Positions 45,335-53,544 of a DNA stretch of 64,000 nucleotides are shown here, one piece after another. Every line of letters begins with the position of its first letter. Within the stretch, counting starts at the first letter, position 1. The translations under genes and the position numbers were made by a program. The notes under the pieces are model-generated. The model saw only the letters and a list, made by a program, of their open reading frames with translations, was not told where the DNA came from and searched no databases. Source of the stretch: Bacillus sp. NP157 (GTDB taxonomy: Bacteria > Pseudomonadota > Gammaproteobacteria > Xanthomonadales > Rhodanobacteraceae); contig CP076546.1 in NCBI GenBank assembly GCA_018889975.1, positions 4,681,001-4,745,000 on the forward strand, given 5' to 3'.

Positions 45335-45738
45335 TGCCCGATATCCACAGCGTGTGTGGATACCTGCTGCATAAGCATGTGCATAACTCGCAACGGGCTT
45401 TCACCGACAACGACTTGCGTTGCACTGGTCAATGCTTGCCCAGCACCGCGTCGACGAGTCAGTCGATATCCACAGGGGATGTGGGTATCAACTGCATAAC
45501 AGTGTGGATAAGTCTCGTCTCACACGTTGCGACAAGGACTTGCGTTGTGTTGGTTATTGACTGACCACGCCACGAATGTCGCACCTGGGATCGCACCTAC
45601 GCAACACAGGCATCGGCCTACCTGTATCAGCGGTCTGCGCCGATCCTTTGAACGACGTGGCCAACCCATCCTGTCCGGAGATTCGTTCGCCGGGAGAAGG
45701 GCGGCGGTCGATCCCGCCGTGAAATCGGAGAACAGTCA

Positions 45739-46476
45739 ATGCTTCGCTATGAAACCAAGGGGCCCGTCTCGGCACACATGGGCGACGAGTTGTCTCTGAT
45801 GCTTGGAGGCGCGAAGCCGCTTGCAGTCTTTGCCCAGGAAGCCGGGATGTCTCGGTCCGCCGTAGTCCCCGCAGGGTTCGATGCCGCGGTCAAGCAACGG
45901 CGCCTCGTTGCGATGACTGTTGAGATGCTCAAGCCGGGATACGCGAGCCACTACTTTGCGCTTCCTGATGAAGCGTGGCGCCTACGGATCATGCGGTCAT
46001 ACGGCGAACTGGGCGCGATGTCCCCGGGTGGCGGTGATCTGGCGTTCAGCCGGTTGGAGCATCAACTGTTCCTCGGCTACATGTTGGGGTACGCCGAAGA
46101 AGACACGCACGCCTTCGTAGGTCGGAATGCTCTTCGCATGCACGGCGAGGGGATGCTGAGTGCGGAGGACATGGCGCCCTACATAGCACCGCTGGCATCG
46201 ACCACCGGCCGCCGTATTGCAGTAGGGAACGTCGACTCGGTCGGGCAGATCGGCGGACGGATCGTGCTTCGTACGGGTCAGTCGATGGCGTTGTCCGTTA
46301 GTCCGGGGGAGCAGTGGCGTGCGAAGGCCGTGGCATCGGCCCTGGATGGGGTCGCGGTATGGAAAGGCGATGCAGCTTCGCGCGCTGATGTTGTTCGCTT
46401 GCTCGAATTTCTTATCCAGCCCGACGGCGATGAGGTCGAGATCCTGATAGCGTGGGCTGAGCAAACGGTGCCCTGA
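45739..46476 (+). CDS. Hypothetical protein downstream of the DnaA-box array
   Basis: The 245-residue protein starts MLRYETKGPVSAHMGDEL after GGAG, eight bases before the ATG at 45739. It has no signal peptide or clear membrane helix. The N-terminal part (ELSLMLGGAKPLAVFAQEAG) and the centre (FSRLEHQLFLGYMLGYAEED) are probably helical. The C-terminal part from about 155 (TTGRRIAVGNVDSVGQIGGRIVLRTG) looks like beta strands. Codon use is less GC-biased than in the neighbours, suggesting acquisition. I do not recognise a family and cannot assign a role. Confidence 0.72.
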   Translation: MLRYETKGPVSAHMGDELSLMLGGAKPLAVFAQEAGMSRSAVVPAGFDAAVKQRRLVAMTVEMLKPGYASHYFALPDEAWRLRIMRSYGELGAMSPGGGDLAFSRLEHQLFLGYMLGYAEEDTHAFVGRNALRMHGEGMLSAEDMAPYIAPLASTTGRRIAVGNVDSVGQIGGRIVLRTGQSMALSVSPGEQWRAKAVASALDGVAVWKGDAASRADVVRLLEFLIQPDGDEVEILIAWAEQTVP

Positions 46477-46503
46477 AGCAAGGCAGCGATCCGTCGTACG
46501 TGA

Positions 46504-47256
46504 TCACTGAGCGGGCAGGTTCCAGCTATCGCGCAGGCGGGCGTACTCGGTTTTCGGCAGCAGCACGAACACGGGGTTCTTCTTTGGGTCGAGCCATGCG
46601 AGCAGGCGCTCCATCGTGGCGTCGGCCATCGCGGTGCAGCCTGCGGTGCCGGTGGTCGGCGTGCGCCACAGGTGGGCGAAGATGCAGCTGCCCTGGCCTT
46701 TCTTGCCGTCGGGGTTGTGTTCGATGACGAAGCCGATGCGATAGGCGTGGTCGCCGTTGAAGTGCAGGTCGCGGCGCATCGGTTCGGTGGCGCCCTCGAC
46801 CGCTTTCGCACCGACCTTGTCGGCGTCGATGAGTTGGTTGTAGTACGGCGAACCGTCGACGTCGACGCAGTAGTCGGATGCGGTCAGGCCCGTGTATGGC
46901 AATGCCGTCGGGTTGTTCTCCGCGTAACCGAACGCCTTGCCGATGCGGAACACGCCCGCGGGGCTGCGCCCGTCACCTTCCTTCTTCTGCGGTCCGTTCG
47001 CCTGCGCGGGGCTCAGGCCCACGCCCCATGCGCTGCCCTGCTTGCCGATAGTCACCGGCGACGGGTCGCCGACGGCCTTCCAGGCTCCGCCTTCGCGAAC
47101 GTAGGTGCGCAGGGTGCCGAGATTCGCATCCCAGCCATCGGTGGTGACCACGACCATCTGCCGCGAGACCGACCACGCGGCGGGCGCCTGGAACGCGCCT
47201 GCCGAAGCGGTGAGCGAAAGGGCGAGCAAGCCGGCGAGGCGGGGCAGGATGGCCAT
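46504..47256 (-). CDS. L,D-transpeptidase (YkuD) family periplasmic protein
   Basis: The 250-residue protein has a signal peptide (ILPRLAGLLALSLTASAGAF) and a YkuD-type catalytic domain. The conserved His is in SCIFAHLWRTP and the Cys in the motif GTAGCTAM (family form S/T-x-G-C). Related enzymes form 3-3 crosslinks or cut and anchor at meso-diaminopimelate. It is the last gene of a run of four minus-strand genes concerned with murein peptides, 74 bases after the epimerase. Confidence 0.9.
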   Translation of the reverse strand: MAILPRLAGLLALSLTASAGAFQAPAAWSVSRQMVVVTTDGWDANLGTLRTYVREGGAWKAVGDPSPVTIGKQGSAWGVGLSPAQANGPQKKEGDGRSPAGVFRIGKAFGYAENNPTALPYTGLTASDYCVDVDGSPYYNQLIDADKVGAKAVEGATEPMRRDLHFNGDHAYRIGFVIEHNPDGKKGQGSCIFAHLWRTPTTGTAGCTAMADATMERLLAWLDPKKNPVFVLLPKTEYARLRDSWNLPAQ

Positions 47257-47330
47257 GGGACACTCCAGTCAAAAGAGATTCACGTCCGCGCCGTTTCGCC
47301 ATTCGGGCGCGACACGATCCGGACGGCTCG

Positions 47331-48422
47331 TTACAGCGCTTCCACGCCACGCACGCTCCGGATACCCAGGCCCGGCGCGTCCGCGATCGAGATGACCGAC
47401 TCGTCGAACGTCACCGCACCATCCACCGGATCGTAGGCGCACAGGGAAGGTCCGTCGAGGTCGACCCGCGTGATCACGTCGGCCCGCGCCACGGCGACGT
47501 GCACGGCGGCCGCCACGCTGATGCTCGACTCCAGCATGCAACCCATCATGCATTCGACCCCGTGTAGGCCGGCGATGTCGGCGATCTTCAGCGCACGGGA
47601 AATGCCACCGGCCTTCATCAGCTTGATGTTGACGATATCCGCCGCGCGCATCCGGATCAGCTCGATGACCTCCATCGGCCCGAACACGCTTTCGTCGGCC
47701 ATCACCGGCGTCTGCGTGCGTTCGGTGACATAGCGCAGGCCCTCGAGGTCGTGTGCCTTCACCGGCTGTTCTACCAGCTCGAGCACCACGCCGGCCTGTT
47801 CGAGCGCGAGCAAGGCCCGCACCGATTCCTTCGCGGTCCAGCCCTGGTTCGCATCCAGTCGAAGCGCCGCGCGGTCGCCCACGGCCGCATGGATCGCGCG
47901 GACGCGGTCGATGTCGACGCGGATGTCCTTGCCGACCTTGATCTTCAGCGCGGTGAAGCCGCGTTCGACGGCCGACATCGCGTCGGCGACCATCTTGTCG
48001 ATGTCGTCCACGCTGATGGTGATGTCGGTGCGGATCGACGGCTGGCCGCCACCGAGCAGCTGGTAGAGCGGCGCGCCATGGAGCTGGCCCCACAGGTCAT
48101 GCACCGCGATCTCCACGGCGGCCTTCGCACTGGTGTTGCGCGCGATCGACGCCTGGATGATGCCGGTGATCCGGTTGAGGTCCGCAATGTCTTCGCCGAT
48201 CAGCCGAGGCGCGATGTAGTGGCGGATGGCGTCGACGATGGAGCCGTGCGTATCGCCGGTGATCACGGCGGTAGCCGGCGCTTCACCATGACCGACGCGG
48301 CCGTCGTCGGTGTGCACCATCACGACGATGTCTTCGATGCTTTCCACGGTACGCAGGGCGGTCTTGAACGCGGTCCTCAAGGGGACGCGCAACAGGCCGA
48401 GGCGGATATCGGTGATCTTCAT
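47331..48422 (-). CDS. Dipeptide epimerase (L-Ala-D/L-Glu epimerase), enolase superfamily
   Basis: This enzyme epimerises the D-Glu residue of the murein dipeptide L-Ala-D-Glu so that it can be degraded. The 363-residue protein has the muconate-lactonising-type fold with catalytic lysines in LKIKVGKD and IKLMKAGGI. The metal ligands are in RLDANQGW, LELVEQPV and VMADESVFG. These match the Ala-Glu epimerase subgroup (YcjG/YkfB). Its position between cell-wall hydrolases supports that substrate. Confidence 0.93.
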   Translation of the reverse strand: MKITDIRLGLLRVPLRTAFKTALRTVESIEDIVVMVHTDDGRVGHGEAPATAVITGDTHGSIVDAIRHYIAPRLIGEDIADLNRITGIIQASIARNTSAKAAVEIAVHDLWGQLHGAPLYQLLGGGQPSIRTDITISVDDIDKMVADAMSAVERGFTALKIKVGKDIRVDIDRVRAIHAAVGDRAALRLDANQGWTAKESVRALLALEQAGVVLELVEQPVKAHDLEGLRYVTERTQTPVMADESVFGPMEVIELIRMRAADIVNIKLMKAGGISRALKIADIAGLHGVECMMGCMLESSISVAAAVHVAVARADVITRVDLDGPSLCAYDPVDGAVTFDESVISIADAPGLGIRSVRGVEAL

Positions 48423-48437
48423 GGGAGCCTGTCCGGA

Positions 48438-49835
48438 TCAGCGGATGCGCACGATGCTGGTCATGTGGTCGACGAAGGTATCGTTGTCCTTGTACAGCAT
48501 GGGCAGCAACGGCGTGACCGACACCGCGTTGAGCTTGACCCGGCGCAGCGTGTCATCGGCCTGCCGGTAGCTCATGCCGCTGACATCGTGGATGACGTAA
48601 GGCTGGCCATCGAGCTTGCCGATCACCAGCATGACATGGCCCGGGATGTAGACCATGTCGCCGACCTCGAGCGACGTGGCCGCCTTAAGGCGTGCTTCGT
48701 GGCTGTCCTTGTCGGTAAATGCGGTGTGTTCGAGACCGGGGCTGGCGGCCTGGTCGCCGGTATTGCGTGGCATCTGCACGCCCATGCTGCGGTAGACGTC
48801 GGCGACGAAGCTGCTGCAGTCGCGCCCGTTGTACGCGTTGCCCCAGCCGTAGCGCTCGCCGAGGAACCTGAAGGCCTGGCGCACGATGTTGGCGCGGGTC
48901 AGTGGCAGGTAGCCCGCGGACGAATCCTGGTTGCGCTGGAGCAGGGCGGGGTGGAACGACAGCGCGCCGTTCGCGTCGCGCAGTGGCAGGCTCAGCGTCC
49001 ACGACGTATACGCCGTCTGGCCGTTGACCGGCTGGTCGGCGGCCACGCTCGTATCGAGCGGCACGCGCGTGCCCATGTCGAGCTGCAACTCGGACAGCGC
49101 AGGCAGCTCCGGGGTGAACACCGTCGACGGCTTCGCCCCGGTGACCACCCGGTAAGGCGTGGCGTCGACGTGGGCGAAGATCGCGCCGGCGTCACCGAAC
49201 GCGATGTCGCCGACGTGCATCCACGCCGCATAGCGCGGGCTGAGGACGAAGGCCCACTGGCCATCGCGACTCACCTGCACCACGGCGAGCGGATCGCCGG
49301 GGAACAGGGCGCTTTCCTGGAAGCGGTCGATGTCGGTATCGCCGATGCGGCTGAACACGCGCACGTCGGTCGGATAGCCGCGCAGGGCGCTGCGTCGCAC
49401 GGCCATGCCATAACGCGGCGTCACGCTGGCGGGAATCGCCGCGAGGTTTGCGTTGGCCAGCACGTCGTCGATCGTGGCCGCGGCGACCGGCTTGCCGTCG
49501 ACGTCGTAGAGCGTCTTCGTCGGCGCGTGGGTGAGGCCCGCGATCCAGGCTTTGACCTGGCTGGCGGGCAGGGTCGCGCCCAGGTGGCGGATGTCGTGCA
49601 TCGACGGATCCAGCCGCATCACCTTGTCGTTCAGCCTGGCGATCGCGGCGGGCGACAGCACGACTGTGTCGGCGTCGGGTAGCCGCGATACCCAGAAGGA
49701 CGGGTCGAGCTGGGCCTCGGTGACGCCGGGGATGCCGGATGGGGCTACCGTGGGCATGTCAGCGACCTGCGCGTGCGACACGCAGGTCGCGGTGGCGAGC
49801 AGGGCGGCAGCGAGGACGTGGCGGGGGAAAGGCAT
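48438..49835 (-). CDS. NlpC/P60 murein endopeptidase with SH3-like domains
   Basis: The 465-residue exported hydrolase probably cuts D-Glu-mDAP bonds in murein peptides. A signal peptide (about residues 1-23) is followed by an N-terminal helical region and two bacterial SH3-like segments (around 150-320). The NlpC/P60 domain comes last, with catalytic Cys in YNGRDCSSFVADVYRSMG, His in IPGHVMLVIG and a third polar residue in YVIHDVSG. The layout resembles YkfC-type enzymes, which release L-Ala-D-Glu for the epimerase encoded next. It is 15 bases from the epimerase and one base from the DUF819 gene. Confidence 0.92.
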   Translation of the reverse strand: MPFPRHVLAAALLATATCVSHAQVADMPTVAPSGIPGVTEAQLDPSFWVSRLPDADTVVLSPAAIARLNDKVMRLDPSMHDIRHLGATLPASQVKAWIAGLTHAPTKTLYDVDGKPVAAATIDDVLANANLAAIPASVTPRYGMAVRRSALRGYPTDVRVFSRIGDTDIDRFQESALFPGDPLAVVQVSRDGQWAFVLSPRYAAWMHVGDIAFGDAGAIFAHVDATPYRVVTGAKPSTVFTPELPALSELQLDMGTRVPLDTSVAADQPVNGQTAYTSWTLSLPLRDANGALSFHPALLQRNQDSSAGYLPLTRANIVRQAFRFLGERYGWGNAYNGRDCSSFVADVYRSMGVQMPRNTGDQAASPGLEHTAFTDKDSHEARLKAATSLEVGDMVYIPGHVMLVIGKLDGQPYVIHDVSGMSYRQADDTLRRVKLNAVSVTPLLPMLYKDNDTFVDHMTSIVRIR

Positions 49836-49836
49836 G

Positions 49837-50985
49837 TCAGAGGGCCAGGCGCGAAAGGACGGAAGCGACGACAAGGCCGAAGCCTGTTCCCACGATATAC
49901 CCGAGCAGTGCGAGCAGGATGCCTACGGGTACCAGGGAGCGCGAATACGTCGCGGCGAGCACCGGTGTTGCGGCGACGCCACCGATATGCGCCAGCGAGG
50001 AAATCCCGCACAGGTAGAGGTCGAAGTGGAACAGGCGGGCGAACAGGCAGAGGAACACGGCGTGCAGGGCGATGATGGAGACGCCGCAGAGCAGGTAGAT
50101 CGGCGCGGCGGCGATGCCGGCGAAGCTGCTTTGCGAGGCGAGCACCGCGACGACCGAGACCAGCATCGCGCTGGACACGGCTTGCGCGCCGGGTAGCCGC
50201 GCCAGTGGCGTATGCGCGGCGACGAGGCCGGCGATCGTGGCGAGCAGGATCGTCCACGTCGTCGCGGAGACCATGCTGCCGACGGGCAGCCGCTCGCCCA
50301 GCACGGCGGCGAGGGCCGCGACGCCCAGGGCGAGGCCGAGCCAGAGCAGCACGCTGTCGACCGTGGCCGGTGCGCGCGGCGCGGTTTCCGCGACGGCCAT
50401 GTCGGCGCTGGAGGTCGCGCGGGTCCAGCGATTGAAGGCGGGAGCCAGCCGCGCGACGGCGAACAGCACGACCACCCACATCGAGTAGCACAGCGCATCG
50501 GTGAGCAAGGTGGTGGCCAGTGCGGTGTCGGACATGCCGATGGCCTGTTTCACGGCGATCATGTTCGCGGTGCCGCCGACCCAGCTGCCCGACAGCGACG
50601 CGAGTTGCATCCAGCCGTTGCCGGGCATCCACGGCCTGAACAGCAGGAAGGCGAGGATGAACGCCGCGAACAGGCTGACCGAGGTGCACGCGAACACGCC
50701 GAGCACGCGGGGTCCCAGGGCGAGGATCGCGCGCAGGTCGCAGTTGATCATCAGCAGGAACAGCAGCGCGGGGACCAGCCGCTTCACCAGGGTTTCCTGC
50801 GCCGCGTGGATCTCCGGCGACGCCGTCCAAAGGCCGCCGACGGACAGCGCCGTGACCATGAGGTAGGTGAGCACGATGGGCGGTAGTACCTCGAAGACCT
50901 TCCAGCCGAATCGCCGTTCGATGGCGGGCCAGAAACCGGCAGCTAGCAACATCACGGCCAGGTACGGCCAGACCGACTGGATCAC
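49837..50985 (-). CDS. DUF819 family integral membrane protein (candidate murein-peptide transporter)
   Basis: The 382-residue protein has about eleven hydrophobic helices. It has the DUF819 (YjcL-like) features, including the conserved SGSWVGGTANMIAVKQAIG segment and an equivalent second-half SLAHIGGVAATPVLAATYS. The two similar glycine-rich elements suggest an inverted-repeat transporter. It is the first gene of the run DUF819, NlpC/P60, dipeptide epimerase, L,D-transpeptidase. Transport of murein peptides or dipeptides would complete the set, but this is inference from context. Confidence 0.88.
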   Translation of the reverse strand: MIQSVWPYLAVMLLAAGFWPAIERRFGWKVFEVLPPIVLTYLMVTALSVGGLWTASPEIHAAQETLVKRLVPALLFLLMINCDLRAILALGPRVLGVFACTSVSLFAAFILAFLLFRPWMPGNGWMQLASLSGSWVGGTANMIAVKQAIGMSDTALATTLLTDALCYSMWVVVLFAVARLAPAFNRWTRATSSADMAVAETAPRAPATVDSVLLWLGLALGVAALAAVLGERLPVGSMVSATTWTILLATIAGLVAAHTPLARLPGAQAVSSAMLVSVVAVLASQSSFAGIAAAPIYLLCGVSIIALHAVFLCLFARLFHFDLYLCGISSLAHIGGVAATPVLAATYSRSLVPVGILLALLGYIVGTGFGLVVASVLSRLAL

Positions 50986-51064
50986 GCGTCCCCTCCCAGG
51001 GTGGTGTCGCAGGGCATCATCGCATGTCGCCCTGCGCTGGATTCTCCGTCAGGATAGACGACAG

Positions 51065-51083
51065 GCCTGCCTGTGCGGCAGGC
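51065..51083. promoter_or_regulatory. Inverted repeat in the divergent gap before the dipeptidase gene
   Basis: GCCTGCC and GGCAGGC are exact arms around TGTGC, 24 bases before the dipeptidase start. Possible operator or leader hairpin. Confidence 0.35.
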
Positions 51084-51107
51084 ACCGGTGCGCGTGACGG
51101 AGAGGCC

Positions 51108-51839
51108 ATGGCGAATGCAGCGAAGCGGGTGACGTCGACGATCCTTGCGGTGGGCCTGGCAGCGACGTTGGTTGTCGGCGCCGCGAAGGCGGCCGAGCCA
51201 ACGCCGCCGCTCTCGCCCGCGCGCAGCATGGCCGAGGCGGGCATGGTCGACGTGCGCACGCTGGCGCCGGGCCTCGCCGAGGACATGAAGTACGCCGGCC
51301 CGGACAATTTCACCGGGGCGGTGGTCGAGGGCTATGGCGCGCCGCGGTGCTTCCTGCGCACGCAGGCGGCCGAAGCGCTGGCGCGCGTGGAAGCGGGGTT
51401 GCGCAAGCAGGGTTATGCCTTGCGGATATGGGATTGCTACCGGCCCGCGCGTGCCGTCGCTGCCTTCGTACGCTGGGCAGGGGATCTTTCGGACACGGCG
51501 ACCAAGGCCGCGCACTACCCGAACCTTGGCAAGGACAAGCTGCTCGGTGAGTACATCGCGCCGGTCTCGGGCCACAGCCGCGGCGCCACGGTCGATCTCA
51601 CCCTGATGCGCTGCACGGCCGCCACCTGCGAACCGCTCGACATGGGCACGGGCTTCGACTTCTTCGACCCCCTGGCGCACACCGCCGATCCGCGGATCAC
51701 CCCGGCGCAGAAGGCCAACCGCGAACGCCTGCTCCGCGCCATGGCCGTCGAGGGCTTCAGCAACTACCCACAGGAGTGGTGGCACTACACCCTCCCGTCC
51801 GCCGTCCCCCCCACCCTCTACGACATCCCGATCCTGTAG
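51108..51839 (+). CDS. ddpX: D-alanyl-D-alanine dipeptidase (VanX/DdpX type, M15D)
   Basis: This enzyme hydrolyses D-Ala-D-Ala, here after export: the 243-residue protein begins with a signal-like helix (STILAVGLAATLVVGAAKA). The zinc-binding and catalytic motifs of VanX are present: SGHSRGATVDLTL (His and Asp) and EWWHYTL (Glu base and third zinc His). GGAGAGG precedes the ATG at 51108. It is divergent from the DUF819 gene and likely co-regulated for use of murein peptides as nutrients. The TAG stop is part of the REP element that starts at 51835. Confidence 0.93.
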   Translation: MANAAKRVTSTILAVGLAATLVVGAAKAAEPTPPLSPARSMAEAGMVDVRTLAPGLAEDMKYAGPDNFTGAVVEGYGAPRCFLRTQAAEALARVEAGLRKQGYALRIWDCYRPARAVAAFVRWAGDLSDTATKAAHYPNLGKDKLLGEYIAPVSGHSRGATVDLTLMRCTAATCEPLDMGTGFDFFDPLAHTADPRITPAQKANRERLLRAMAVEGFSNYPQEWWHYTLPSAVPPTLYDIPIL

Positions 51840-51857
51840 GAGCGCGCCTGCGCGCGA
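51835..51857 (+). repeat. REP element supplying the ddpX stop codon
   Basis: The forward copy starts at 51835 with TGTAGG. The TAG at 51837-51839 inside it is the ddpX stop codon, so element and gene overlap by five bases. Confidence 0.88.
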
Positions 51858-51914
51858 AAAGCGTCGGCCCTTCGCGCGGTATCATGGGTGACCCCGCGTC
51901 CGTACGGATCCCCC

Positions 51915-53531
51915 ATGTCCATCTTTCGCTTTGCCCTGGCCCAGCATGACTTTCCCGTTGGCGCGACCGCCGACAATGCGCGTCGGGTCCAGGCCCTGGC
52001 TGACGAGGCGCGTGACCGCCTCGGCGCCTCGCTCATCGCTTTCCCCGAGCTGACCCTCTCCGGCTATCCGCCGGAAGACCTGTTGCAGCGCCCGAGCTTC
52101 CTCGAAGCCTGTGGGCGCGAGCTGGCCGCGCTGGCGCCGGAGCTGAAAGGCATCGCCGCCATCGTCGGCTACCCCGACAGCCGGGGTGAGGTCTACAACG
52201 CGGCCTCGCTCATCCGCGAAGGCAAGGTGGAGTGGACGTATCACAAGCAGGCGCTGCCGAATTACACGGTGTTCGACGAGAAGCGCTATTTCCAGCCCGG
52301 CCAGCAGACCCACGTCTTCAGCATCGAAGGCGTCCAGGTCGGCATGCTGGTCTGCGAGGACATCTGGGAAGCCGAGCCCGCCGCCCGCGCGGCGCAGGCC
52401 GGTGCCGAGCTGATCCTGGTCATCAACGCGTCGCCGTACGACCAGCGCCAGGCGGCCACTCGCGAGGAACTGCTGCGCCGCCGGGCGACCGAGAACGGTG
52501 TCGCCATCGCTTACGTTAACCTCGTGGGCGGCCAGGACGACCTGCTGTTCGACGGCCATTCGCTGCTGGTGCAGCCGGATGGCACGATCGCCGCGCGCGC
52601 GCCGTTCTTCGAAGACCTGCTGCTCGGCGTCGAATACGACAGCGCCACGAAGCTGCTGGCGCCGATCGACTGGCCCGCCCCCGACACGCGCAGCGCCGAG
52701 GCGGTGATGTACGACGGCATCGTCCGCGGCATCCGCGATTACGTCGGCAAGAACCACTTCGGCGGGGTGCTGCTCGGCCTCTCCGGCGGCATCGATTCGG
52801 CGCTGACGCTGGTGATGGCGGTGGATGCGCTGGGCAAGGACAAGGTGACGGCGGTGATGATGCCGACCGAATACACCTCGGACCTGTCGCTGCGCGAGGC
52901 GAAGGCGCAGGCCGAGCACCTGGGCGTCGAATACCACGTGGTGCCGATCGAAGGCATCTACGGGTCGCTTACCGATGCGCTGGCGCCGGTCTTCGGCGAC
53001 CGCAAGCCGGACATCACCGAGGAAAACCTGCAGTCGCGCACGCGTGGCGTGCTGTTGATGGCGATGTCGAACAAGTTTGGCCGCCTGCTGCTGTCCACGG
53101 GCAACAAGAGCGAAATGGCGGTCGGCTACGCCACGCTCTACGGCGACATGTGCGGTGCGTACGCGCCGCTGAAGGACGTGTACAAGACGGTGGTCTACGC
53201 GTTGTCGCGCTACCGCGCTGCGATCGATGGCGGTATCCCCATGGCGGTGATCGATCGCCCGCCTTCGGCCGAACTGCGCCACGACCAGACCGACCAGGAT
53301 TCGTTGCCGCCGTACGATGAACTCGACGCGATCCTTGCGCACTTCATCGAAGGCGAAGCCTCGGCCGAAGACATCATCGCCGCCGGCCACGACGACGCCA
53401 CGGTCCGCCGGGTCATCCGCCTGGTCTTCATCAACGAGTTCAAGCGCCGCCAGGCCGCCCCCGGTCCGCGCGTCACCACCAAGGCGTTCGGCCGCGAACG
53501 CCGCTACCCCATAACCTCCGGTTGGCGCTAA
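51915..53531 (+). CDS. nadE: Glutamine-dependent NAD+ synthase
   Basis: This two-domain enzyme makes NAD from deamido-NAD. The 538-residue protein has an N-terminal nitrilase-type glutaminase with the Glu (FPELTLSGYPPEDL), Lys (YHKQALPNYTVFDEKRYF) and Cys (LVCEDIWEAE) triad. The C-terminal synthetase has the ATP loop GLSGGIDSALTL and STGNKSEMAVGY. The start at 51915 (MSIFRFALAQHDF) is the family start. It is a monocistronic gene flanked by REP copies. Confidence 0.97.
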   Translation: MSIFRFALAQHDFPVGATADNARRVQALADEARDRLGASLIAFPELTLSGYPPEDLLQRPSFLEACGRELAALAPELKGIAAIVGYPDSRGEVYNAASLIREGKVEWTYHKQALPNYTVFDEKRYFQPGQQTHVFSIEGVQVGMLVCEDIWEAEPAARAAQAGAELILVINASPYDQRQAATREELLRRRATENGVAIAYVNLVGGQDDLLFDGHSLLVQPDGTIAARAPFFEDLLLGVEYDSATKLLAPIDWPAPDTRSAEAVMYDGIVRGIRDYVGKNHFGGVLLGLSGGIDSALTLVMAVDALGKDKVTAVMMPTEYTSDLSLREAKAQAEHLGVEYHVVPIEGIYGSLTDALAPVFGDRKPDITEENLQSRTRGVLLMAMSNKFGRLLLSTGNKSEMAVGYATLYGDMCGAYAPLKDVYKTVVYALSRYRAAIDGGIPMAVIDRPPSAELRHDQTDQDSLPPYDELDAILAHFIEGEASAEDIIAAGHDDATVRRVIRLVFINEFKRRQAAPGPRVTTKAFGRERRYPITSGWR

Positions 53532-53544
53532 CGCACAACCGCCC

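Larger units (their letters stand above)
44486..45570. repeat. Array of six roughly 105 bp units rich in DnaA boxes
   Basis: Units: 44486-44590 (inverted), 44761-44862, 44886-44990, 45143-45250, 45340-45435 and 45465-45570, plus a fragment at 45082-45105. Each has GATATCCACA, then a TGTGGNTA-like site, TGCATAA, a TGTGNATAA box, and a tail like GACAACNACTTGCGT followed by TGCTGGTTATT. Perfect TTATNCACA DnaA boxes are at 44544-44552 on the plus strand. On the minus strand they are at 44799-44807, 44924-44932, 45181-45189, 45378-45386 and 45503-45511. GATATCCACA, one mismatch from the consensus box, occurs seven times. No dnaA, dnaN or AT-rich unwinding element is nearby, so a DnaA-titrating or timing locus is more likely than an origin. 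Confidence 0.8.
44260..45738. other. 1.48 kb gene-free region with terminator, REP copies and DnaA-box units
   Basis: No coding sequence is supported: frames that stay open change composition inside repeats and lack ribosome sites. The stretch begins with the sucCD terminator, continues with three tandem REP copies, then six DnaA-box units (44486-45570) interrupted by more REP copies. It ends with about 160 bases of plain leader before the next gene. Confidence 0.8.

Noticed and set aside
44486-45570. Chromosomal replication origin oriC
   Set aside because: DnaA boxes are abundant, but there is no dnaA, dnaN, rpmH or gidA nearby, and no clear AT-rich unwinding element with 13-mer-like repeats. 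A titration or timing locus fits better, though an origin cannot be excluded entirely.
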